Source of the DNA: Candidatus Omnitrophota bacterium
GTDB taxonomy: Bacteria; Omnitrophota; Gorgyraeia; 1-14-0-20-64-10
NCBI GenBank assembly: GCA_016201735.1
Contig: JACQCH010000003.1
Coordinates: forward strand, 1-46,054
Length of the DNA: 46,054 bases
Direction of reading: 5' to 3'
Each line of letters opens with the position of its first letter. Position 1 is the first letter of the stretch. The position numbers were made by a program, and so were the translations under genes. A model generated the notes under the pieces. It was not told the origin of the DNA and searched no databases. It saw only the letters and a list, made by a program, of their open reading frames with translations. This document shows, piece after piece, positions 35,901-43,232 of this stretch.

Positions 35901-38900
35901 CGGAAAGGCAGGGTTGAGCAACTGACAGATCCAGCAAAGTCGACCTACTCTAAGGTGGATGTCGGGAACATCAAGGAGCAGGATGCCGCCGTGGAAGGGG
36001 CGATGGCCCGCCTCGCGGCACTCTTGAATGAGATGGATCAGCCCATGAAGGAACTTCACACCCTCGCTGCTGAAATGAGGGAGAACAATCAAACCAGGGT
36101 GACGGAGGATCAGCAGAGTCGCCTGATTGCGGCCCGCCAATTTTTGGAAAAATCACCCCAGTTCTCTGTGCCTCCAATATCGTCCAAGAACCGCAATGAT
36201 TTGGCAAATACCATGGCACAGGATTTAGTCTCCAAAATCTTCCGATGGAAGATGAACCGTCTGCTCGGAGGATGGGATTTCTCCTTAACCCAAGACGTTT
36301 TGGCGCGAATCGACCGTCTTGGACAAATCATGGATGATTTGCATGACTTTGCCTTGAGGAAGGCCGCTGCGGAGAATCCGCGACAGGGAGTGGCCTTCTC
36401 CAACTTAGTGAATGCGAAAATCATCCTTTCTAAGGAGGTTGATTTCACCCAAGCAGCCGCGGGGATGGAGGAGCAGTTTAAGCCATTGGGAGAGGCGGTT
36501 CCGTTGGATCAGGTGCCGGTTTTTCCGTCGAATGCCCGGCCGGATTTCGGATCGGCTCCTTTTGTCTTTATTTCCCTGATGGCGGGGCAGGCGATTCGAT
36601 GGCAGGAAAGCATTGAGGAGGCCGGCCGCCAGGAAGAGTTCGCGGCCCGCACGGATCCAAGGACGGGGCAGGCGACTGAAATTCTTTCCAAAGGGTTAGT
36701 CCCCTTGAAGAATGTTCCTGGGTTTCCGGCCGGAACGGAACTGCCGGTGGGGTGGCTGCCCGTTTCCGCGTCTTTGGCGCTGGGAGGGATGGTGATCACC
36801 GTCGTCGGCCATCAGAAGGATCTGGTGATGGACCGGTTCACCCAATTGGATGCGCAGAAAAAGGTCTCTTACGTGGAGCAGACAAACCGGGATGGGACCG
36901 GAGGAGCGGTCTGGCGCGCTTTGGCGGCCGGCAATCTCCAGGGTTTGGCGGACAAACCGGTCATCATCGCTTCTGGAGACCAGCCCTTGCTGGACGCCAA
37001 CGTCTTTAAGGATATTCTACGGGCCCTTGAGAAAACGGATCTGGTGGTGGGAACTTCCGTGGTGAAGGATCCGAAGGACAAGGGCCGGATCGTGCGAAGC
37101 CGGAAGAACGGTTTGATCTTGGAGATACTTGAGCAGAAAGAGATCAGTGATGCCATTACCAAGGGGAAGCCGTTTCCTCAAAAGTATCACGATGCCGGCT
37201 ACGAAAGTTGGCAGGAGCTGGATGGGATTCATGAAACGAACACCGGAGTCTATGGGGTTCGAGTGAGTCTCATGCGGCAGTTCCTGTCCGGGATCCTGAA
37301 CAAAAACGCCCAGAACCAGTATTACGCCACCGACATGGTCGCGGAGGCCTTGAAGAAGGGGAAGATCGTGGCCGGTATCGATGTCCCCGCTTGGAAGATG
37401 CCGGATGTGACCCGGATCGGCGACCTGGAGGTTGTCGTCAATACGCTGAGGGATCGGGCGGAAGAGTTAAAATTCACCGCCGGGCTGGAGGAGGGAAAGA
37501 ACTGGACGGCTACGGAATGGAAATTGGCCTTGGAACAGGCGGATCAAATTCTTCGGACTTTCCCTCCTGACCTTACTCTCTCCCGGGGAATGTCTGTTCT
37601 CGTGGTGCTGAAGAACCGATACGGATCGGATTCGGAGAAGCTTAAGAAAGAGGTTGACCGACGGCTCAATCTGCTGGGGAAGTTTACCAGCCAGTTTGGA
37701 GACCGGGACGAACCGGTTCAGTTTATCGTCGTCCCCGCACGGGTTGACCTGATGGGAAACCATTGGGACTATAATGGAGGACCGCAGTTGGTCTCTACTC
37801 TGGATCGGGACTCGCTGGCTTTGGTGCGGGCTCGTTCGGATTCCGAGGTTCATATCACAAGTACATTGTTCCCATCGGAACCTGTCGTTTTTGATCCCAG
37901 GAAGAAGTTGGGTGGCCTCAATGGAGGTCTTCCGAACAGAAAAAAGCCGCTTCGGAAGGAAGATTGGGCCGATTATGCGATGGCAGCTTGCGCCTATTGG
38001 TTGAATGAATGGTTGAAGGCGGATTCAAGTGTGAAATGGAATGGTTTCGAGGGAATCTTTGATACCTCGGCTCCTCTCGGGATGGGGCTGGCGACCTCTT
38101 CCAGCTTCCTGACTGCCGCCGCGATCGCCTTTCATGAGCTAAACGGTAAAGAATGGGAGTCGGATCGGCGGAGCTTCGCTGCAGGGTGCGGCCGTGCGGA
38201 ATGGCTTCGAGGGACCCGTGGGGGCTGGTCGGATCATCTGGCGGCTTTGATGGGAAAAAAGGGACATCTGATAGTGGCTTATCCCGATGAAGAACCCCAA
38301 TATTTCAAATTACCTGCGGGTTGGAATTTTGTAATCATCAGCAGTGGTGTCAGCAGGAGGATGGCTGGGACGGCCTTGCCGTGGTTTAACCAGCGTTCAG
38401 CCGAAACCAATCTGTTTGGGCGGGTGTTGTTCGGTCAGCTTTTAAAAGAGGAATTGGGAAAGATTTCCAAAGAGAAAGCGGAGCAGATTCAAAAGGAGTG
38501 GTCTCTTTGGGAGCTGATTGATTTCGGGATGAAGAACGGTCTCGATGAGGAGAAGTTGAGTGGGATGGTCGCAGAACTACCTGATTCGCTGACCGAAAGA
38601 GTCGACGGCACGCGTTATTCTGCTCTGTTTCGTCAGGTCGAACAGAATTATCCAGGGCTTCGGAACAAAGTGGCGCGTTCTACCTATTACGTTCGGAATC
38701 GTGTCTTGTACATGGTCCGGAATTATGTTCGAATGAAGAGGATCTCCTCTCTTTTGGAGAAAGAGAGTTTCGATGATTTTGGAGAGTTGATGGCCCGAGA
38801 ACTGAAAGATCTGATCGATCTTTATCGGGTTTTGGATTACCCCGCAATTCAGGAGTTTCTGACCCCGATTCTGAGCCTTGTGGATGTGGATGGAAGAGTC

Positions 38901-40868
38901 AATTGGACGGGAGGGGGATTTGGAGGTGCCGCCGTGGCCTTGCTTTCAAAGGGGTGCTCGTTGGATGATTTCCGAGACCAGATGAAGGAGTTAGACTATT
39001 TCAAGAGAAAGACGAAACTGCGCCAAGCGCTGCTGGACGGCAGGGCCCTCTTTGTTGTCCAGCCGACCCCGGGAGCGGAGGTGGAAAAGCCCTGGCGGTT
39101 TGAGAAGAACGATTCGGAGGCGACCAGTGGTCTAGAGGAGTGGGAGAGACGGATTGAGGATTACTACCAGGATGCAACGGTTGCGGTATTGGGTGGCCGA
39201 GGTTTTGTAGGTGGGCGCTACTTGGATCGCTTGCTTGATCGATATGGTCCGATGGTCGGGAGGGTCAAGGCGGTCACTACCCAGGACCCCGATCGACTCC
39301 GAGAGCAGATAAGCGCCTTGCCCGGGGCGAGAAAGCTGGAGCCGATTCAAGGAGATCACCTTGTGCTTGGAGATGTTCGGAAATTGATCCAAGGAGCCAA
39401 GATTATCATCGATACCGCAGGATTGGCATGGCAACATCTCCCAGGCGGCCGGTCCACCTCCCTTGAAGATGAGCTGCTCCAGAACAGTTTGAGTGCGGCA
39501 CTGATCGGGTACGCTCTGGAACCAGGCCAGCGGCTCCTTTGGACTTCCAGTAGCGCCAGCGATTATATGTTTGCTCGTTTGACGAAACCCGAACAGTACC
39601 AACTATGGAAAGAAATCGACCGGAGGGCTAGAGCTTACGTTGAATGGATTCGATCCTTAGGCAATACAGTTCCTGCGCGGGAGCAGCTCCTTGCCTTTAT
39701 TGCGGATGATCTGAATTCGCATCCGCCGCAGAGCTTTTTAGATGGACCCGAGAGTTCTGTCCAAAAAACCGTTGTTTATGCGCGAGCCTTTAGCTACCCC
39801 TATTCTAAGCTGCTGGGGCAGCGCATTCTGGAAATCATAGGACAGGGAGGTAAGAAAGATATTCGGGTGCTCAAGATTTCCGATGTGTATGGGCCGGGAC
39901 AGGGGTTAGGCCCAATGGTTTGGAACCCCAGGCATAAGCCGAACCCTCAAGCAGCGCGGCGGCCGCAATGGTTCCTGGCTGTTTACGAGGCGATTCGGGA
40001 AGGTAGATACAGGCCTTGGATGAGAAAGCAACCGGAGGGGAAAGGACCCGAGGGGGGGTTCCGTAAAGTGAGCGGTCAGATACAGCAAGAGATTCTTGAC
40101 GACTATGCGGCTCCGACCCATATCGATGATGTGGTAGAGATGTTGTACAGGGCATCGGCTATTGAATTACCCACCCAACCTGAACCCCAGGTGGTGTTGT
40201 CCGTCAGTGCTCCCTGGATTCCCAACGTGGAGATGGCAAAGCAAATTTCCAATGTGGTTGGTGTAAAGGTTCTTGGTAAAGAGATAGAGGTTGTTCCTGG
40301 AAGACAGGTTTTGCGAGATAAGCCCCCTTCAGCAAGCGAAGATTTAGCGTTTTTAGGAATGCAGGGACGCTTGGTACCGTTTCAAGAGGGAATTGCTCGA
40401 CAGCTTGCATGGTGGAGACAAACTCGATCCTTTGCCGGGCTGGAAGAAAAAATCCAGTTGGCGCCGGGGGCGGCGTTGAAGCGGGTGATCTTTGTGGGGC
40501 CGGAGGTCGCGACTGGGGAACTGTTCAGGGGACTGGCTCGATTTCGACCCGCCGGTGGTGAAAAACTTGGGTGGGTGGTATTCGCCCGGGATGCGGCTCA
40601 CAAACAGGAGATTGAAGCCGGGTTGGAAGAGGCCGGGCTTGAAGCCCTGGAGCCGGTCGTCGATGTCAGCGCTTCCCCATACAACGGGAATCCTCACGCG
40701 GCCATCGCGGATTTTCAATTGAAATATTGGGGTAGAGGAAATGAGATCCATGTCCTGCTGACTCTCTTCAATCTGGCGGGGCTGGGACCTTTTCTCAAGA
40801 TCGAAGACGTTTCTTTCCGCTCTTGGCTGGAGCGGCTCGATCTCCAGCTGGAAGCCTACTACCAGTAA
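32949..40868 (+). CDS. Giant exported multidomain protein 2: phosphohexomutase, GlmU-like NTase, GHMP kinase and SDR epimerase modules
   Basis: Signal peptide MKRIYQRQSIQRLSAWVLIQALVVSPIVPSFAFAEQ; catalytic-family motifs listed in the subregions. Confidence 0.88.
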   Translation: MKRIYQRQSIQRLSAWVLIQALVVSPIVPSFAFAEQTDTLKVEAAFEGTARPGLGNRLLTPTQSPDEDKLTAGLEELPDSANPLSEAFAPERYVISSPMIPPPQGEAVLPMEVVTPAQVRQLVASGKRVVLRTRLERVGERLWDKQADQQELQYLYRIVYDIAEGGTSLTPQEITQVIELLNHPSQAIAAAARDVIVKARVHGLPETVRGLARGYQQRQTRIPPGPYADHYFKDAMTARLDFTHRMELGSPETPIFAGEMTEQRMHEIHERLKRWVDPEKSLLSQLTGSGQRMAAPIGLVEAGLREEGFPAQEMMVDIGSQPHDLVKVLFGLVAKRFVENMPKWREEFGRNDKEKKMPSQWNIAIGMDPRSTGPAIFQVAARVFQKMGVGVKFIGITSAPEAAARALLSDPGENLLASYEITPSHIPQGFQGTKLMLWTGQILPWARAEEFNKQIRSAVQDFNEVRQVMEWLQDPALNGPVDQILQRMPQEYADSKRRYHRYLEQLFVGSSKTGQEVEDRVAQLSEELNRLGITVVIDANGGARITDLPFYDRLFGGYIVIGANAAEFAHSLPPGEISSRNLIEFAEGVAPAFDQDRISLILVNPDPDGDRKGIVYRAPSGEFLYLDPQAGYLLDVLNHVLSAEENKVSGIGVVANEATTIVAKILADRLGFKFLITETGEANVVQGMNRLIRELQEQHPGDVSVMGGEGSAAATISGDVQVRDMVQGIVSMVNFARNPNRVKRLIDLLVEEEQEKKRLLEKVEREWYQPGQIQYLVYHIVHEILPPMRNTDPGYDTEVLHGVGIQDQKPFKDTADRLLAPEGEWVKRFREETADVLQVPLDRIRISEPINSIEDYQIPVAGKRTLPDKRTIHDGGYEIQAFYREPSGKEHYLYKLEFRRSKTQIGDTRRMVFATVTFLQRAEAELLLDRLYERIYSLWLAFLNDLEAEELIGHLKGDFGPVQPSLVQSLTGLLDHLLSNTWQARKGRVEQLTDPAKSTYSKVDVGNIKEQDAAVEGAMARLAALLNEMDQPMKELHTLAAEMRENNQTRVTEDQQSRLIAARQFLEKSPQFSVPPISSKNRNDLANTMAQDLVSKIFRWKMNRLLGGWDFSLTQDVLARIDRLGQIMDDLHDFALRKAAAENPRQGVAFSNLVNAKIILSKEVDFTQAAAGMEEQFKPLGEAVPLDQVPVFPSNARPDFGSAPFVFISLMAGQAIRWQESIEEAGRQEEFAARTDPRTGQATEILSKGLVPLKNVPGFPAGTELPVGWLPVSASLALGGMVITVVGHQKDLVMDRFTQLDAQKKVSYVEQTNRDGTGGAVWRALAAGNLQGLADKPVIIASGDQPLLDANVFKDILRALEKTDLVVGTSVVKDPKDKGRIVRSRKNGLILEILEQKEISDAITKGKPFPQKYHDAGYESWQELDGIHETNTGVYGVRVSLMRQFLSGILNKNAQNQYYATDMVAEALKKGKIVAGIDVPAWKMPDVTRIGDLEVVVNTLRDRAEELKFTAGLEEGKNWTATEWKLALEQADQILRTFPPDLTLSRGMSVLVVLKNRYGSDSEKLKKEVDRRLNLLGKFTSQFGDRDEPVQFIVVPARVDLMGNHWDYNGGPQLVSTLDRDSLALVRARSDSEVHITSTLFPSEPVVFDPRKKLGGLNGGLPNRKKPLRKEDWADYAMAACAYWLNEWLKADSSVKWNGFEGIFDTSAPLGMGLATSSSFLTAAAIAFHELNGKEWESDRRSFAAGCGRAEWLRGTRGGWSDHLAALMGKKGHLIVAYPDEEPQYFKLPAGWNFVIISSGVSRRMAGTALPWFNQRSAETNLFGRVLFGQLLKEELGKISKEKAEQIQKEWSLWELIDFGMKNGLDEEKLSGMVAELPDSLTERVDGTRYSALFRQVEQNYPGLRNKVARSTYYVRNRVLYMVRNYVRMKRISSLLEKESFDDFGELMARELKDLIDLYRVLDYPAIQEFLTPILSLVDVDGRVNWTGGGFGGAAVALLSKGCSLDDFRDQMKELDYFKRKTKLRQALLDGRALFVVQPTPGAEVEKPWRFEKNDSEATSGLEEWERRIEDYYQDATVAVLGGRGFVGGRYLDRLLDRYGPMVGRVKAVTTQDPDRLREQISALPGARKLEPIQGDHLVLGDVRKLIQGAKIIIDTAGLAWQHLPGGRSTSLEDELLQNSLSAALIGYALEPGQRLLWTSSSASDYMFARLTKPEQYQLWKEIDRRARAYVEWIRSLGNTVPAREQLLAFIADDLNSHPPQSFLDGPESSVQKTVVYARAFSYPYSKLLGQRILEIIGQGGKKDIRVLKISDVYGPGQGLGPMVWNPRHKPNPQAARRPQWFLAVYEAIREGRYRPWMRKQPEGKGPEGGFRKVSGQIQQEILDDYAAPTHIDDVVEMLYRASAIELPTQPEPQVVLSVSAPWIPNVEMAKQISNVVGVKVLGKEIEVVPGRQVLRDKPPSASEDLAFLGMQGRLVPFQEGIARQLAWWRQTRSFAGLEEKIQLAPGAALKRVIFVGPEVATGELFRGLARFRPAGGEKLGWVVFARDAAHKQEIEAGLEEAGLEALEPVVDVSASPYNGNPHAAIADFQLKYWGRGNEIHVLLTLFNLAGLGPFLKIEDVSFRSWLERLDLQLEAYYQ
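34000..35900 (+). other. Phosphoglucomutase/phosphomannomutase (GlmM-like) module
   Basis: EITPSHIPQGFQGTKLM (Ser loop, Ser codon 34218), VNPDPDGDRKG (metal loop), VMGGEGSAAATISGD (sugar loop). Confidence 0.75.
36525..37475 (+). other. GlmU-like nucleotidyltransferase module
   Basis: NRDGTGGAVWRAL, IIASGDQPLLD, ETNTGVYGVRVSLM, NAQNQYYATDMVAEALKKGKIVAG. Confidence 0.75.
37720..39080 (+). other. GHMP (galactokinase-like) kinase module
   Basis: VPARVDLMGNHWDYNGG, SAPLGMGLATSSSFLTAAA, GTRGGWSDHLAALMG, WTGGGFGGAAVALL. Confidence 0.8.
39165..40330 (+). other. NAD-dependent epimerase/dehydratase (extended SDR) module
   Basis: VAVLGGRGFVGGRYL nucleotide-binding loop; YPYSKLLGQRIL (YxxxK); VLKISDVYGPGQG. 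Confidence 0.75.
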
Positions 40869-40921
40869 TTCCCCCTCACGCCGGCTTGCCAGGCGCTGAT
40901 TCCCTTTGATATACTGGCGTC

Positions 40922-41686
40922 ATGAATAAAACCAAGAAGGGCCGGATTGTCTCTTTGATTACCATCGGGTTGGTCGGTCTGGTTTTCTTGTCCCGGGGGC
41001 ACACCCTGAACGCGGCGGTGGAGATGCCGGCGGCGGACTACACGAAGGGGTTGTCCTGGCTCGGGCACTCTTCCTTCCGTCTGGTCCGGGGCGGGGTGAC
41101 GATTTATTTTGACCCTTGGAAGTTGACCGGGCAGCCGCACGACGCGGACCTGATCCTGATCACGCACCCTCATTTTGACCATCTCTCCCCAGGGGATGTC
41201 GCCAAGGTGGCCAAGGCGGACACCGAGATTGTGACCGTTCCGGGGGCTGCGATGAAGCTGGAGCAGGCGGCGGTGCCGGGAAGGATTCATCTGGTCAAGC
41301 CGGGCGATACCCTCACTCTTAAAGGGGTGAAGGTGGAGGCGGTTCCCGCCTACAACCTCACCAAGGTTTTTCACCTTCGAAGCAACGAGTGGGTCGGCTT
41401 CATTGTGGAGGTGGACGGCACCCGGATCTACCATGCCGGAGATACCGACTTCATCCCTGAGATGAAGATGTTCCAGGCGGACGTGGCGCTCCTGCCGGTC
41501 AGCGGCACCTATGTGATGACAGCGGAGGAGGCGGCCCGAGCGGCCAAGGCGATGACGGCCAAGGTGGTGATCCCCATGCACTATGGGTCCATTGTGGGGA
41601 CGGCCGCCGATGCCAAGCAGTTTGAGAAGCTCTGCGGCGTGAAGGTCGTCGAGATTCTGGTGAAGGAGGGTGGTGAGAAACAGTGA
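40922..41686 (+). CDS. UPF0173-like metal-dependent hydrolase (metallo-beta-lactamase fold), exported
   Basis: LSWLGHSSFRL, LILITHPHFDHLSPGD, GTRIYHAGDTDFIPEM, VVIPMHYGSI. Confidence 0.85.
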   Translation: MNKTKKGRIVSLITIGLVGLVFLSRGHTLNAAVEMPAADYTKGLSWLGHSSFRLVRGGVTIYFDPWKLTGQPHDADLILITHPHFDHLSPGDVAKVAKADTEIVTVPGAAMKLEQAAVPGRIHLVKPGDTLTLKGVKVEAVPAYNLTKVFHLRSNEWVGFIVEVDGTRIYHAGDTDFIPEMKMFQADVALLPVSGTYVMTAEEAARAAKAMTAKVVIPMHYGSIVGTAADAKQFEKLCGVKVVEILVKEGGEKQ

Positions 41687-42174
41687 TATGGAGATTGCTT
41701 CGGCGGCCCCTTCAGGGCTCCCTCGCAATGACAATGGTATTGTTGCTCACTCCCGTTTTTGCCTCCGAGGATCTGAAGGTCGGAGCCCAGGTGGACAAAA
41801 AGCAAGTCCCTGCCGGCGAGCCGTTTACCTTTTCCATCACGATCGCCGGTTCCATTCAAGAGACGCCGAAGGTCCATCTAACGGCCTTCGATGGATTCGA
41901 GATCCTCTCAACCGGGCAGTCCCAGTCGCTCCAGATCCGATCAGGCCAAGTTAACTCCACCCTCACCCTCTTGTACACCCTGGCTCCGACAGCGCCGGGC
42001 ACGCATACCCTCGGGCCCGTTAAGATCGAGTATCAAGGAAAGGAATACCAGACCCCCCCCATTGAAGTGACCGTCCTACCGGGCAGGGGCCCTCCCAGGA
42101 AGAGGCCGCAGCGAAGGCCGGAACCCACCCCAGAAGAGGAATCTCTTCCGCTTGAGGGAGGAACGATCCTGTGA
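41683..42174 (+). CDS. Exported BatD-like N-terminal domain protein
   Basis: Signal peptide MTMVLLLTPVFASED; VGAQVDKKQVPAGEPFTFSITIAG...GTHTLGPVKIEYQGKEYQTPPIEVTVLPG. Overlaps the upstream stop. Confidence 0.65.
   Translation: MIWRLLRRPLQGSLAMTMVLLLTPVFASEDLKVGAQVDKKQVPAGEPFTFSITIAGSIQETPKVHLTAFDGFEILSTGQSQSLQIRSGQVNSTLTLLYTLAPTAPGTHTLGPVKIEYQGKEYQTPPIEVTVLPGRGPPRKRPQRRPEPTPEEESLPLEGGTIL
41691..41732 (+). repeat. Palindromic repeat family 1 (variant loop)
   Basis: GAGATTGCTTCGGCGGCCCCTTCAGGGCTCCCTCGCAATGAC. Confidence 0.7.
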
Positions 42175-43010
42175 GTTGTGCTTCGACAAAGCCTGCCCTG
42201 AGCCTGCCGAAGGGCTCAGCACGAACGGCTCGCATATTCTTTGCGTTTACAGTCATTGCCGTGTTGCCCGCTGTGGGCGGATGTTCATTTGCTTGGAAGT
42301 CGGCCCGGGAGCGGGGGCTCGAGACGGAGGCGGAGCAGTTGAAAGGACGGCTCGCCGAAGCGGATCGGTCCCGGAAGGATCTGTTGAGGCAGGCGGACCA
42401 GCTTCAGGCGGAGTTGAATCGTCTGCAGGATGAACGGGCGCGGGAGGTCGAGCGTCTTACCGAAGAGAAAGGGGCGGCTGCCCATCGGGCGGCCCAAGAG
42501 ACCGCCCAAGAGAATCAGGAGCTCCTCAATGCCCAGCGGCAGCTCGCCGAGGGGCTGAAGAAGGAGCTGGGAGACGCCCGGGCGAAGCTGGAGATGACAC
42601 AGCGGGGGCTGGTCCTGACCCTCCTCGATGAGATCTTCTTTGATTCCGGAAAGGACATCGTGAAGCTCCAAGGGGTTGAGACCTTGAAGAAGGTGGCGGC
42701 AGTGCTCAAAGAGGCCGTCCCGGATTCTCCCGTCGCGGTGGAGGGCCATACCGATAATGAGCCGATCAAACATTCCGGTTGGAAATCCAACTGGGAACTT
42801 TCCGCGGCCAGGGCCCTCGCGGTCCTGCATTATTTCATCGGTTCCGAGGGGTTGGAGCCCTCCCGCCTGAGGGCCGTGGGGCTCGGGGAATATCAACCGG
42901 TTGCCTCGAACGACAGTCCCCAAGGGCGCCGCCAAAATCGCCGCGTGGAAGTGGTGATTCTCCCCAGCACCCTGAAGAAGGTGAAGAGTGACCCCGCCCC
43001 TCCGGAGTGA
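42171..43010 (+). CDS. OmpA/MotB-family peptidoglycan-binding lipoprotein
   Basis: Lipobox AVGGC; coiled coil; FFDSGKDIVKLQG...VAVEGHTDNEPI...NWELSAARALAVLHYFI...RRQNRRVEVVILP. Confidence 0.85.
   Translation: MSCASTKPALSLPKGSARTARIFFAFTVIAVLPAVGGCSFAWKSARERGLETEAEQLKGRLAEADRSRKDLLRQADQLQAELNRLQDERAREVERLTEEKGAAAHRAAQETAQENQELLNAQRQLAEGLKKELGDARAKLEMTQRGLVLTLLDEIFFDSGKDIVKLQGVETLKKVAAVLKEAVPDSPVAVEGHTDNEPIKHSGWKSNWELSAARALAVLHYFIGSEGLEPSRLRAVGLGEYQPVASNDSPQGRRQNRRVEVVILPSTLKKVKSDPAPPE
42182..42228. repeat. Dispersed repeat CTTCGACAAAGCCTGCCCTGAGCCTGCCGAAGGGCTCAGCACGAACGG within the lipoprotein 5' end
   Basis: Related to the palindrome at 21198-21230 (TGAGCCTG..CGAA, CACGAACGG); read in another frame it gives CPEPAEG. 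Confidence 0.6.
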
Positions 43011-43232
43011 TGCCCTCGGCAGGGAGGGTGGGTTCTTTAAGATCCGAGGAGATGCGACAGGTGATTTTCAGAAAGAGTGGTCCATTCGAGTGGGAGACAG
43101 CCGAGGGCATCTGTGCTTTTGGCACAGTGCCCCTGTCCTCTGAGCCGGGATTCAACCAGACTGCTGGAGGTATTTGGGTGATATCACAGAATAGCAGACC
43201 CAGAGGACAGGGGCACTCCGGAGGGGCGGGGT
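42991..43232. repeat. Nested inverted-repeat (cloverleaf-like) segment between the lipoprotein gene and thrC
   Basis: 19-bp arms 42991-43009/43214-43232; 12-bp arms 43009-43020/43100-43111; 17-bp arms 43126-43142/43201-43217; all perfect. Confidence 0.85.

Noticed and set aside
40612-40650. EIEAGLEEAGLEALE as a tenth linker motif
   Set aside because: Lies inside the C-terminal module in a helical AGLEEAGLEA run, not at a boundary; probably coincidental.
40859-41734. 291-aa minus-strand ORF
   Set aside because: Antisense to the metallo-beta-lactamase-fold gene.
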